Positions 26,298-35,237 of a stretch of DNA of 64,000 bases are shown one piece after another. The notes beneath the pieces were generated by a model. It was not told the origin of the DNA. It worked only from the letters and a program-made list of their open reading frames with translations, and searched no databases. The stretch covers positions 50,727-114,726 of the forward strand of contig JAIXPD010000031.1 in NCBI GenBank assembly GCA_027486405.1, given 5' to 3'. The stretch's first letter is position 1; every line of letters starts with the position of its first letter. Both the position numbers and the translations under genes were made by a program. The stretch comes from Azospirillum sp. Its GTDB lineage: Bacteria > Pseudomonadota > Alphaproteobacteria > Azospirillales > Azospirillaceae.

Positions 26298-27172
26298 GCC
26301 CGCTCCTCCGGCGCGTCGCTGGCGCAATGGTGCAGCACGATGCCGCTGGTGGTGGCGACGTTCAGGGAATCGAAATCGCCCGCCATGGGAATCCGCACGC
26401 TGCGGGCGCGGGCCAGCAGGGCGGGCGGCAGTCCCGGCCCCTCCGACCCGAACAGCAGCGCCGCGCGTCGGGGCGGGACGAGGCGCGCCAGCGTTTCGCC
26501 CCCCGACGGGCTGAGGGCCACCGCCTCGAACCCGTGGGCGTCGAGCAGGGCGAGCGGATCCTCCCCCGCCGCCAGCCGGGCGGTGGGGACCAGCAGCGTT
26601 GCCCCCACCGACACCCGCAGCGCCTTGCGGTAGAAGGGATCGCAGCAGCCGGAATCGAGGATGACGCCATCCGCGCCAAAGGCGGCGGCGTTGCGGAAGA
26701 TGCCACCGAGATTGTCGTGGTTGCCGATGCCGAACAGCATCACCACCCGCGCCCGTGCGGTCATGGCGGCCAGCAGGGCGTCGGCGCTGGGGCCGGGAGC
26801 CTGTTCGCCCAGCGCCAGAATGCCCCGGTGCAGCGGAAAGCCGACGATGCGGTCGAGCAGCGCCTGACCGGCGGTGTAGACCGGCGTGTCGGCGGGCAGG
26901 CGGGCCAGCAGCGGGGCCAGCGCGGCGGCCCGCTTGTCGGCGATCAGCAGCGACAGCGCCCGATGGCCGGTGGCGGCGACCAGACTGCGCACCACCACCG
27001 CCCCCTCGGCGATGAAACGCCCCTCGCGCCCGACCAGATCGCGTTCGCGCACATCGCGGTAGGGGGCGATGCGCGGATCGTCGGGGTCGTCGATGGGGGT
27101 GAGGATCGGCACGGGCGGCGGCCTTTGACGCGCGGGGGCAGGGTTTGGCGCGCCATGCTTAGACCATTCCAT
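26294..27172 (-). CDS. SpoU/TrmH-family RNA 2'-O-methyltransferase
   Basis: A 292-aa SPOUT-class enzyme. The N-terminal substrate-binding domain begins DPRIAPYRDVRERDL. The catalytic knot domain shows motif 1 FGIGNHDNLGGIFRNAAAFG (the Asn-x-x-Gly and Arg of SpoU), motif 2 LLFGSEGPGLP and motif 3 IPMAGDFDSLNVATTSGIVLHH. It methylates a ribose in rRNA or tRNA; the exact target is not readable. The ATG at 27172 has GGAAAGG just upstream; a GTG at 27112 (VPILTPIDDP) is an alternative closer to the conserved start. A longer open frame to 27361 is not conserved. It is translationally coupled to the RNA helicase gene downstream. Confidence 0.88.
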   Translation of the reverse strand: MEWSKHGAPNPAPARQRPPPVPILTPIDDPDDPRIAPYRDVRERDLVGREGRFIAEGAVVVRSLVAATGHRALSLLIADKRAAALAPLLARLPADTPVYTAGQALLDRIVGFPLHRGILALGEQAPGPSADALLAAMTARARVVMLFGIGNHDNLGGIFRNAAAFGADGVILDSGCCDPFYRKALRVSVGATLLVPTARLAAGEDPLALLDAHGFEAVALSPSGGETLARLVPPRRAALLFGSEGPGLPPALLARARSVRIPMAGDFDSLNVATTSGIVLHHCASDAPEERA

Positions 27173-27478
27173 CCCGCCTTTCCAGCCGCGCGGGTTGCGC
27201 CAGCGGAGGAGTGATTGGCCATCAGGCAGTTGTTGGACAAAAATTGGGCGAGGACCTGGCGATTGCACCAATAACCGCAAGCGCAGACGGAGGCCGCCTA
27301 TGGGTTGTCGCAGTGGAAAACAATCGCGCGCCAGCACAAAGATGGACAACCGCGACGTCACCTTTTGCCGCGCGGGAAAATCCGCATGACGTCAACGAAT
27401 CTTATTGTGACGGACGCACCGGCTTCGTGCGATGCTGCGACCCGTTTGCGACCTTGACCGTGATGCCGGAGAGCGACC
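27173..27478. other. 306-bp divergent intergenic region
   Basis: It lies between the SpoU gene (leftward) and the DUF2061 gene (rightward) and should carry both promoters. A frame running through it (from 27211) has no recognisable protein pattern. No tRNA, repeat or clear operator was seen. Confidence 0.5.
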
Positions 27479-28462
27479 GTGCGCCCAACCCGTCCGATGC
27501 CTGTGCGTTCTCTTGTGTTTGGCGCGGCCTGCGCGTTGGCGCTGCTGCCGTGGGGCCGGGTGGGCGCGGCGGACGCGCCGTTGCTGGACCCGAACACTCT
27601 GTTGAGCGGCGGCGTCACCGTGGACGGCAAGCAAGTGCCGCTGCCCGAAGGCGATTGGCGGCTGACCGGGCGCGCTGTCCATTCCCCGGCGGGCTTCGAC
27701 AAGCCGGGGGCCGTGACCAGCCTCAGCCTGGTGCGCCTGCGCGACGGGGCGGTGGACGCCACCGCGCTGATCCAGGTCGCCAGCCCCGGGGCCGATCCGC
27801 TGTGGGGCAAGGCCCCGGCCTGCGAGCGCAGCGATCTGCCGCTGGCCCGCGTGCGCTACGCGTCCGACCATGACGGCTCCTGCGCCTGGGTCAGCCTGGT
27901 TGGCGGGGCGGAGGCGGAAACGCTCGATCCCGCCTGGGCGCAGAGCCTGGGCGAGGCGCAGCGCCAGGGATGGCGCGTGCCCGCGCGGTGGGCCGCCGCC
28001 GCCTTCCGCGTCACCGATCCGCGCGACGCGGTGCAGGTCCGCTACGCCTTCGCGGGCGCGCCGGACACCACCCCGGCCACGCCCGATGAGGGGTGGGTCA
28101 ACAGCGCCTGGGACCAGATCGAGCGTGGGTTCCGCAACCGGTTGGCCACCGGGACCAGCCTGCCGAATTGGACGGCCACGGCGACGCCCGCCCCCGCAAC
28201 GACGGCAGAGGAGACGGAGGGCGGCGGGCTGGGCCGAACGGTGTGGAAGACCATCACCTTTCGCGCGGTCGTCACCACGCTGGATTTCTCAACCAACTAT
28301 TGGGTGATCGGCGACGCGGTGGCCGCCGCCGGTCTATCGGCCTTTGCCTTCGTCATCGGTCCCTTCGTCTACATCGGCCATGAGCTGGCGTGGGAGCGCT
28401 TCGGCGGCCCGGTGATCCGGTCGGTCGATCTCCCCGGTTTGGGCAAAGACGGGGCGTCCTGA
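27479..28462 (+). CDS. Exported protein with C-terminal DUF2061 membrane domain
   Basis: A 327-aa protein. A signal peptide (SLVFGAACALALLPWGRVGAADA) is followed by a periplasmic region of about 210 residues with no family I recognise (it opens LLDPNTLLSGGVTVDGKQVPL) and a Thr/Pro-rich linker. The last 70 residues match DUF2061, a two-helix membrane domain: VWKTITFRAVVTTLDF, then FAFVIGPFVYIGHELAWERFG. DUF2061 is usually a short stand-alone protein, so this fusion is unusual. The GTG at 27479 has GGAG eight bases upstream; an ATG at 27497 would also keep the signal peptide. Confidence 0.75.
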   Translation: MRPTRPMPVRSLVFGAACALALLPWGRVGAADAPLLDPNTLLSGGVTVDGKQVPLPEGDWRLTGRAVHSPAGFDKPGAVTSLSLVRLRDGAVDATALIQVASPGADPLWGKAPACERSDLPLARVRYASDHDGSCAWVSLVGGAEAETLDPAWAQSLGEAQRQGWRVPARWAAAAFRVTDPRDAVQVRYAFAGAPDTTPATPDEGWVNSAWDQIERGFRNRLATGTSLPNWTATATPAPATTAEETEGGGLGRTVWKTITFRAVVTTLDFSTNYWVIGDAVAAAGLSAFAFVIGPFVYIGHELAWERFGGPVIRSVDLPGLGKDGAS

Positions 28463-28561
28463 CGCTCACCCAGCCGAACAGCGGCCTTGCCAGGGCCGGG
28501 CGGACAGCCCATGCTGCAGTGCGGCATTCGCGGCAGCCGCCTTTGCGGGGAGTGTCCGGTC

Positions 28562-29689
28562 GTGCCGATCCTCAAACGTTTCTGGCAGAGCCTGCGCCAC
28601 CGCGTCACCGGATGGGATGGGGGGTGGGATTCGGCCTCCGTCCGCGCCTCCGGCCCCGCCGCCTTGCCCCCACCGTCGCCGGATCAGCAACCGCCGCCGC
28701 CGTGCCCGTTGGCGTTGGCGCTCCAGGGCGGTGGCGCGCATGGGGCCTTCACCTGGGGTGTGCTGGATCGGCTGCTGGAGGAGGAGACCTTTGAACTGGT
28801 CGGCCTCAGCGGGGCCAGCGCCGGGGCGATGAACGCGGCGATGCTGGCGCAGGGCTGGGCGCGCGGCGGGCGTGCCGGGGCGCGGGCGGAACTGGACCGT
28901 TTTTGGGAGCGCATCAGCGCGGCCGGGCAATTGGGGCCGATCCGCCCCGGCCTGTCGGCCCGTCTGTTCGCCCGCTGGGGGGAGCGGATCGCCAGCGACC
29001 GTTGGAACGTCGATCAGGCTTTTGGCAGCCATCTGGTGGAATGGGCGCGGCGCTGGGTGTCGCCCTATCAGACCCAAGCGGCGGAGGGGCACCCGCTGCG
29101 CCCGCTGTTGACGGAGCTGGTGGAGCCGGAACTGATCCGCGCGTCGGGCCTGCGCCTGTTCATCAGCGCCACCAGCGTGCGCAGCGGCGGGTTGCTGCTG
29201 TTCGACGAAACGCAGATCGGGGTGGATCACCTGCTGGCCTCGGCCTGTTTGCCGCACCTGTTCCGCGCCGTGTCCATCGACGGGGTGGAGTGCTGGGACG
29301 GCGGTTACGTCGCCAACCCGCCGGTCGTGCCGCTGGTTGCGGCCTGCGCCGGGGCGGATGTGGCGGTGGTCACGATCAACCCGCTGACCGCCACCAACAC
29401 GCCGGAGCAGCCCACCGCCATCGCCGCCCGGCTGAACCAGATCACCTTCAACGCCCCGCTGCTGACCGAACTGCGCGGCCTGATCGGCCAACCCGACGCC
29501 CCGCGCCTGCATCTGATCGAGGCCGACACCGCCCTGCGCGATCTGGGCGTCTATTCAAAGCTGGTGACGGATTGGGCCTTTCTGTGCTGGCTGCGCGAAA
29601 CCGGGCGTCAGACGGCGGAGCTGTGGTTGGCCGCCAACCGCGACGCGGTCGGCCAGCGCGCCACCCTGCGCACCGCCGCCTTGCCGTAA
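28562..29689 (+). CDS. Patatin-like phospholipase
   Basis: A 375-aa serine hydrolase. It has the patatin oxyanion hole GGGAHGAFTWGVLDRL, the nucleophile elbow GLSGASAGAMNA (GxSxG) and the catalytic-dyad Asp in DGGYVANPP. It has no export signal, and a Pro-rich stretch precedes the hydrolase domain. Such enzymes cleave acyl chains from lipids; the substrate is unknown. The GTG at 28562 is preceded by GGGGAG and gives VPILKRFWQ; the ATG at 28511 and a TTG at 28487 are upstream alternatives in the same frame. The next gene is convergent and ends 30 bp away. Confidence 0.85.
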   Translation: MPILKRFWQSLRHRVTGWDGGWDSASVRASGPAALPPPSPDQQPPPPCPLALALQGGGAHGAFTWGVLDRLLEEETFELVGLSGASAGAMNAAMLAQGWARGGRAGARAELDRFWERISAAGQLGPIRPGLSARLFARWGERIASDRWNVDQAFGSHLVEWARRWVSPYQTQAAEGHPLRPLLTELVEPELIRASGLRLFISATSVRSGGLLLFDETQIGVDHLLASACLPHLFRAVSIDGVECWDGGYVANPPVVPLVAACAGADVAVVTINPLTATNTPEQPTAIAARLNQITFNAPLLTELRGLIGQPDAPRLHLIEADTALRDLGVYSKLVTDWAFLCWLRETGRQTAELWLAANRDAVGQRATLRTAALP

Positions 29690-29718
29690 AGGGGGGATCG
29701 GAAGAGGAGGAGGGGGCG

Positions 29719-30696
29719 CTACAGCGCCGCGATCACCCGGCCTGTGACATTCTGCGCCGTGATGCCGTATTGCTGGCAGATGGTGGGGTAGGATTGCACC
29801 ATCGACAGACCATGCTGAACCGCGATCTCGTCCTGTCGGTTGACGTTGTGCACCGACCGCCGAATTCGCCGTGTGTCACACAACGCCACCATCGAAATCA
29901 GGATGTCCTGTCGCGTGTAGCGAGGGGCATGCCCGTTTTGCAGCCGTTGCTCCTCCTGCTGAAGTCCGCCGCCGTGTCGCTGTTCGGCGTGGTTCCCGGT
30001 TGAGCCGCCGGTGGTGGGGAGGGAGGACAGCGCCATCCGGTTGCGAAGCTGCAAAAGGAAGGTGCCGTAATCCCGGATCTGGGCGAGCGTGATGGCCCCA
30101 CCTTGCCGTGCCTGCTCCAGCAGAAAGCGGTTTTGGCTCTGGTTCCGCAGCCATTGGGGGGATCGTGCGTAGCCCGGGAAATTCATCATGGCCAAGTGGG
30201 TGTCGATCAGGTTGTCGTGCGCATCCCCTGGGGCGAGGTTGTTGACCGCGTTGACGATCATGTGCTGCATCGACAGATAGGCCGTGGTGTGGTCCCCCTG
30301 CCCACCGTTGCGCAGCCCACCGGCCACGCGGCGGCTTCTCCGGATGTGGCTGGCCGTGATGTTTCCGTTTACCAACCCGATGCGCACGCGTTGGATCACC
30401 CCGTCGCCCGTTGCGGCGTCGGGTGCGGCTTTGGCCTGCACAGTTGGGACAGCGGGACGGGGCGCTGGCGGTTGGGCTGGCGCGACCGGAAGCGGCCTGG
30501 ACGCAGGTGCCGACGGGTGTTGGGCCGGGCGGGCCAAGGGCGGTGCCGGTCGTGTCGCCTGCTTGGGTTGTGCGGCGGGGGATGGGCCGGACGCCGTTGC
30601 CCCGAACGCTGTTGGTGGTGGGGCAAAATGGCGCGGCGGAGCCTTTTGGACCTGGGCAGGGACCGGAACGGGCGGGGTGTTGGTCGGCTTTCCCAC
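29719..30696 (-). CDS. Proline-rich protein resembling eCIS/DUF4157-type secreted cargo
   Basis: A 325-aa protein in two parts. The first 110 residues are Pro/Ala-rich with the phrases HFAPPPTAFG, VQAKAAP and GDGVIQR. These recur at the N-termini of DUF4157-type proteins found with extracellular contractile injection systems and polymorphic toxins. The remaining 215 residues form a folded domain I do not recognise, opening with GGQGDHTTAYLSMQHMIVNAVNN and including HLAMMNFPGYARSP and GNHAEQRHGGG; several His, Asp and Glu residues could be catalytic. No signal peptide or transmembrane segment. The GTG at 30696 is chosen for its strong AGGAGAG site. No eCIS structural, immunity or secretion gene is adjacent. 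The function is inferred only from N-terminal style. Confidence 0.6.
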   Translation of the reverse strand: MGKPTNTPPVPVPAQVQKAPPRHFAPPPTAFGATASGPSPAAQPKQATRPAPPLARPAQHPSAPASRPLPVAPAQPPAPRPAVPTVQAKAAPDAATGDGVIQRVRIGLVNGNITASHIRRSRRVAGGLRNGGQGDHTTAYLSMQHMIVNAVNNLAPGDAHDNLIDTHLAMMNFPGYARSPQWLRNQSQNRFLLEQARQGGAITLAQIRDYGTFLLQLRNRMALSSLPTTGGSTGNHAEQRHGGGLQQEEQRLQNGHAPRYTRQDILISMVALCDTRRIRRSVHNVNRQDEIAVQHGLSMVQSYPTICQQYGITAQNVTGRVIAAL

Positions 30697-30796
30697 GGTT
30701 GGCTCTCCTGCGATGACCCGGCCCCGCAACGGGAGGCGTTTGGCGAAAGTCTAACACGAAAAACAACCCGAAAGCCACGCGGCGGCGGCGTTCACT

Positions 30797-30913
30797 CAGG
30801 GCAATCGGGTGAAGGCTTGAAATTCCTTTATTAGGACATTCGTCATACCCTCCTTCGCAGGGATGACGGTAAATTCTTCGTATAGGTTTATAAACCTTCA
30901 AGCGATTGCCTTA
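30797..30913. mobile_element. MITE-like element, copy 2 (short form, 117 bp)
   Basis: The left end CAGGGCAATCG is followed by an 8-bp insertion and then CTTGAA; the right end is TTCAAGCGATTGCCTTA, two changes from the family terminus. The flanks are a perfect 10-bp direct repeat GGCGTTCACT (30787-30796 and 30914-30923). The interior differs from the long copies and is AT-rich, with an imperfect hairpin CGTCATACCCT/AGGGATGACG (30841-30867) of the kind common as a dispersed bacterial palindrome. The right duplication contains the stop codon of the RND permease gene, so insertion happened exactly at its 3' end without changing the protein. Confidence 0.8.
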
Positions 30914-30918
30914 GGCGT

Positions 30919-33900
30919 TCACTCCGCCGCCGCGTGGCTTTGCGCGTCGGGGTCGGCGTGGGTGAACCAGCGCTTGGCCCGGCGCGACAGCGCGTCGAGA
31001 TAGGTCATGATGACCGGAACCACCAGCAGCGTCAGGATGGTGGAGGAGATCAGGCCGCCGATCACCGCGTGGGCCATCGGTGCACGCTGCTGCGCCCCTT
31101 CGCCGATGCCCAGCGCCAGCGGGATCATGCCGAAGATCATCGCCATGGTGGTCATCACAATGGGGCGCAGGCGGATGACGCCCGCCTCGATCAGGGCGGC
31201 GCGCAGGTCGCTGCCCTTGGCCTGGGCCTGGTTGGCGAAATCGACCAGCAGGATGGCGTTCTTCGTCACCAACCCCATCAGCATGATGAAGCCGATGGCG
31301 CTGAAGATGTTCAGCGTGGTCCCGGCCACCAGCAGGCCTAAGAACACCCCGATCAACGACAGCGGCAGCGACACCATGATCGCCAGCGGTTGCAGGAAAC
31401 TGCCGAACTGGGAGGCAAGGATCAGGTAGATCAGGATGACCGCCAGCGCCAACGCCTGCGCGGCGTAGCTGCTGGTCTCCGCGATGTCCTTGGTGGAGCC
31501 GCCGAAGACGATGCGGTAGCCGGGGGGCAGGCTGATGCTGGCGATGGCCGTCTGCAAATCCTTGCCCGCGTCGCCCGCCGCCCGGCCCTGGACGTTGGCG
31601 TTCACGTTGACCTCGCGCTGCAGGTCGCGGCGGTTGATCTGCGACGCGCCCAGCGTGGTGTCCACCCGGCTGACCTGGGCCAGCGGGATCATGCGCGGCG
31701 CGCCGTTGGCGTCGACCCCGCCGGACAGATAGACCCGGTCCAGATCGGGGCGGCCCACGCGGTCGCCCTCCGGCAGGCGCACCTGCACGTCATAGCTTTC
31801 GCCGTCCGGGGCCTTCCAGCTCGACACCTTGTCCCCGGCGAACAGCGGGCGCAGGGTGGCGGCGACCTGCGCGGTGCCGATGCCCAGATCGCTCGCCAGA
31901 TCGCGGTTCAGCCGCACCGACAGGGTCGGCTTGGCCGCCTTCAAGCTGCTGTCCACATCGACGAAGCCGGGAATCCGGCCCATGGCGGCGGTGACGTGCT
32001 TGGCGATGCGGTCCAACTCGCCGATGTCGCGGCCCTGGACAGACACCTGGATCTGCTTCTGCACGCCGCCGACGCCGGGGATGCCGATGCCGATGGTGAT
32101 GCCGGGGATCGCGGCCAGCCGACCGCGCAGCAGCGGTGCGAGGTCGCTGGGCGAGCGTTTGCGCTGGTCGATCGGTTTGTAGCGCAGGAACAGGCTGCCC
32201 CGGTTGCGCCCCACCGACACCCCGGTGTTCACCGTGGCGTAGGTGTAGGCGATTTCGGGAAACTCGCGCACCGCCGATTCGACCTGCCGCATCTTGGCGG
32301 CGGTGTAGTCCAGCGAGGATCCCACCGGCGCTTCCACATCGATCACCTGTTCGCCCAGATCGGCGGCGGGCACGAACTCCACCCCGATGCGCGGGACCAG
32401 CAGGAAACTGCCGACGAAGCTGCCCAGCGCCAACACCAGCACCAGCCAGCGCCAGCGCAAGGCCCAGCCCAGCGCCCGGCCATAGCCGTGCGACAGCGCG
32501 TCGAACCCGCGTTCGAAGGCGCGGGCGAAGCGGCCGAACGGGCCGTTGCCGTGCCGTCCGTGCGCGGCGGGGTCGTACCACAGGCTCGACAGCATGGGGT
32601 CGAGGGTGAAGGACACGAACAGCGAGATCAGCACCGCCGCCGACACGGTGATGCCGAATTGCAGGAAGAACCGCCCGATGATGCCGCCCATGAAGGCGAC
32701 GGGCAGAAAGACGGCGACGATGGTCAGCGTGGTGGCCAGCACCGCCAAACCGATTTCCGATGTGCCGTCCAACGCCGCTTGCCGGTGGCCTTGCCCCTTG
32801 CCCAGATGGCGCATGATGTTTTCGCGCACGACGATGGCGTCGTCGATCAGGATGCCGATGGCCAGCGACAGCGCCATCAGCGTCATCACGTTCAGGGTGA
32901 AGCCGAAGGCGGCCAGCACCCCGAAGGTTCCCATGACCGCCACCGGCAGCGTCAGCGCGGTGATGACCGTGCTGCGCCAGGACCCCAGGAAGATCATGAC
33001 GATGAAGATCGTCAGGACGCCACCCTCGACCAGCGTCTTCTGCACGTTGTTCAGCGAGTTGGTGATCCCGCGCGAGGTGTCGCGCACCACCTCCATCGTC
33101 ACGTCGGGCGGCAGGCCGCCGCCGGCCTTCAGATCGGCGATGGCGCGGTACAGGCCGCGCGCCACCTCCACCGTGTTGGCCCCCTGGACCTTGACCACAT
33201 CCACCGCCAGGGCGGGCGCGCCGTTGAACAGGGCGAGCGAGTCCTGTTCCTCCTGCCCGTCGATCACCTCGGCGACCTGCCCCAGACGCACCGGCGCGTT
33301 GCCCCGGCGGGCGACGATGAGGTCGAGCAGTTGGCGCGGCTCGCTGACCCGGCCATCGACCTGCACCACCCGTTCGGCCCCGTTGCCCGACACCGTGCCC
33401 GCCGGGCGGTCCTGGTTTTCGTTGGACACGGCGCGGATGACCTCGTCCACGCCGACGGTCAACGCCTCCAGCCGCTCGGGCTTCAGACGGATTTGGATCT
33501 GCCGTTTCACCCCGCCCGCGATGGTCGCCTTGCCGACGCCGCGCACGTTCTGCAAGCGCTTCAGGATCGTCTGGTCGGTCAGCGTCGTCAGGTCGCGCAG
33601 GGTGCGCAGGTCGGATTTGACGGCGATGGACAGGATGGGCTGATCGTCCGGGTTGAAGCGGGTGATCTGCGGATCCTTGACGTCGGTGTTGAAGGTGGCG
33701 CGGATGGCGGAGACCTTTTCGCGCACGTCCTGCAACGCCTGGGTCGAGGCGGTCTTCAGGTCGAATTCGGCGATGACGACCGACTGGCTTTCGTAGGAGC
33801 GCGAGGTCAGCGTCTTGATGCCGGCGATGGTGTTGACCGCGTCCTCGATCGGGCGGGTCAGGTCGGTCTCCACCGTTTCCGGGCTGGCCCCGGGATATTG

Positions 33901-34047
33901 GGTGGAGATGACGATCACGGGGAAATCGACGTCCGGGAACTGGTCCACGCCCAGCCGGTTGTAGGAAAACAGGCCAAGCACCAGAAGGGCCACCATCATC
34001 ATGGTGGCGAACACCGGGTTGTCGACGCTGATGCGGGTGATCGGCAT
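30919..34047 (-). CDS. RND-family (AcrB/HAE1-type) efflux permease
   Basis: An inner-membrane proton-driven transporter of 1042 aa with the 12-helix, two-loop RND layout. It opens MPITRISVDNPVFATMMM and shows the family landmarks VDQFPDVDFPVIVISTQYPGA, the TM4 proton-relay pair GILIDDAIVVREN and the second-half VTKNAILLVDFANQA. It pumps hydrophobic or amphiphilic compounds out through an adaptor and an outer membrane channel. The adaptor gene is directly upstream, 5 bp away; no TolC-like gene or dedicated regulator is present. The ATG at 34047 is the conserved start; a longer frame runs back into the adaptor gene. A mobile element abuts its stop codon. Confidence 0.93.
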   Translation of the reverse strand: MPITRISVDNPVFATMMMVALLVLGLFSYNRLGVDQFPDVDFPVIVISTQYPGASPETVETDLTRPIEDAVNTIAGIKTLTSRSYESQSVVIAEFDLKTASTQALQDVREKVSAIRATFNTDVKDPQITRFNPDDQPILSIAVKSDLRTLRDLTTLTDQTILKRLQNVRGVGKATIAGGVKRQIQIRLKPERLEALTVGVDEVIRAVSNENQDRPAGTVSGNGAERVVQVDGRVSEPRQLLDLIVARRGNAPVRLGQVAEVIDGQEEQDSLALFNGAPALAVDVVKVQGANTVEVARGLYRAIADLKAGGGLPPDVTMEVVRDTSRGITNSLNNVQKTLVEGGVLTIFIVMIFLGSWRSTVITALTLPVAVMGTFGVLAAFGFTLNVMTLMALSLAIGILIDDAIVVRENIMRHLGKGQGHRQAALDGTSEIGLAVLATTLTIVAVFLPVAFMGGIIGRFFLQFGITVSAAVLISLFVSFTLDPMLSSLWYDPAAHGRHGNGPFGRFARAFERGFDALSHGYGRALGWALRWRWLVLVLALGSFVGSFLLVPRIGVEFVPAADLGEQVIDVEAPVGSSLDYTAAKMRQVESAVREFPEIAYTYATVNTGVSVGRNRGSLFLRYKPIDQRKRSPSDLAPLLRGRLAAIPGITIGIGIPGVGGVQKQIQVSVQGRDIGELDRIAKHVTAAMGRIPGFVDVDSSLKAAKPTLSVRLNRDLASDLGIGTAQVAATLRPLFAGDKVSSWKAPDGESYDVQVRLPEGDRVGRPDLDRVYLSGGVDANGAPRMIPLAQVSRVDTTLGASQINRRDLQREVNVNANVQGRAAGDAGKDLQTAIASISLPPGYRIVFGGSTKDIAETSSYAAQALALAVILIYLILASQFGSFLQPLAIMVSLPLSLIGVFLGLLVAGTTLNIFSAIGFIMLMGLVTKNAILLVDFANQAQAKGSDLRAALIEAGVIRLRPIVMTTMAMIFGMIPLALGIGEGAQQRAPMAHAVIGGLISSTILTLLVVPVIMTYLDALSRRAKRWFTHADPDAQSHAAAE

Positions 34048-34052
34048 GGCGA

Positions 34053-35237
34053 TCAACCCCCGATGACGGTGACGGCGCGCCCGGCGGTCAGGCCGGGCAG
34101 ATTGCCGGTGACGACGCGGTCGCCCTCGGCCAGGCCATCGACCTGCACCAGATCGCCGCGCGCCCACAGGCCCCGGCGCGCCACCGCCCGCCGTTCCGTC
34201 CGGCCATTGGCGGCGACGACCAGCACGAAATCACCCTGATCGTCGGTGCGGATCGCCACCGGGGGCAGGGCGACGGCCCGTTCGGCCTCCTTCACCAGCA
34301 CCTCGCCGCTGGCGAACATGCCGCCGCGCAAGGCACCGTCGGCGTTGTCCACGCTGACATAGACCGGGATGGCGCGCGACCCGGCCTTGGCCATCGGGTT
34401 GATGCGGGCGATGCGGCCGGGGAACCGCCGGTCGCCGAACCCCTCCACCCGCAGGCTGACCGGCTGGTCGGTTCCCAGCCGCGCCACCTCGTCGGCGGGA
34501 ACGGTGGCTTCAACCTCCACCCGGCTGAGATCGACGATGGTGAACATCGGCGCGTTGACCGCCAGATTTTCACCGGGATGCACCGACCGCGTGGCGACCG
34601 TCCCGGCGATGGGGCTGAGGACGACGGCGTCGCGCAGCGCCTTGCGCGCCAACTCCACCTGCGCGCCCAGGGCGGCGACCTGCGCCTGTTGGAATTCGAA
34701 GCTGCTTTGCGCCTGATCCAGATTGGTTTCGGACACGATGTCGTTGCGGCGCAGGGTCGCGCTCTTGGCCCGTGTTTTGGCTGCCAGCTCCAATTGCGCC
34801 TTGGACCCGTCCAGATTGCTGAGCTTTTCGGTCAGGCGGGCGGTCAGGTCGGCGGTGTCGAATCGGGCCAGCACATCGCCCTTGCGCACCGGCTGGCCTT
34901 CGCGCACCAGCACGTCGGTCAGCTTCGCCGCCACCTCCGACTTGACGGAGGATTGCTCCAACGGGGTGATGGAGCCGCTGAGGCGCACGGTGTCGGCCAG
35001 ACGGCGCGGGGTGACGCGCGTCACCTCGATCGCCGCCAGTTCAATAGGGCGTTCGGCGGGAGGGGTGGCCGAGGTTTGCGGCGCGGTGGCCGCCGCCTCT
35101 CCGGCCAGACGGGCGCGCCACACCGCGCCCCCGCCGAGCGCCAACGCGAGCAGCAGCAGGAGCCACACCCAGCGGGATCGCCGCCGCGCCGCCGGTGCTG
35201 CGTTGCGGGGGACGTCGTGCGTGGTCGGCGAGGTCAT
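34053..35237 (-). CDS. RND efflux periplasmic adaptor (HlyD/AcrA type)
   Basis: A 394-aa membrane-fusion protein. One N-terminal transmembrane anchor (WVWLLLLLALALGGGAVW, about residues 24-41) is followed by the lipoyl-like domain (GSITPLEQSSVKSEVAAKL, then LVREGQPVRKGDVLARFD), an alpha-hairpin, the second lipoyl half (VLSPIAGTVATRSVHPGENL) and beta-barrel and membrane-proximal domains. It lacks a lipobox, so it is anchored by the helix rather than by lipid. It is the first gene of a two-gene operon with the RND permease. Confidence 0.92.
   Translation of the reverse strand: MTSPTTHDVPRNAAPAARRRSRWVWLLLLLALALGGGAVWRARLAGEAAATAPQTSATPPAERPIELAAIEVTRVTPRRLADTVRLSGSITPLEQSSVKSEVAAKLTDVLVREGQPVRKGDVLARFDTADLTARLTEKLSNLDGSKAQLELAAKTRAKSATLRRNDIVSETNLDQAQSSFEFQQAQVAALGAQVELARKALRDAVVLSPIAGTVATRSVHPGENLAVNAPMFTIVDLSRVEVEATVPADEVARLGTDQPVSLRVEGFGDRRFPGRIARINPMAKAGSRAIPVYVSVDNADGALRGGMFASGEVLVKEAERAVALPPVAIRTDDQGDFVLVVAANGRTERRAVARRGLWARGDLVQVDGLAEGDRVVTGNLPGLTAGRAVTVIGG

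Noticed and set aside
31390..34239. A long plus-strand frame opposite the RND permease
   Set aside because: Same GC-bias shadow; the permease has all family motifs on the minus strand.
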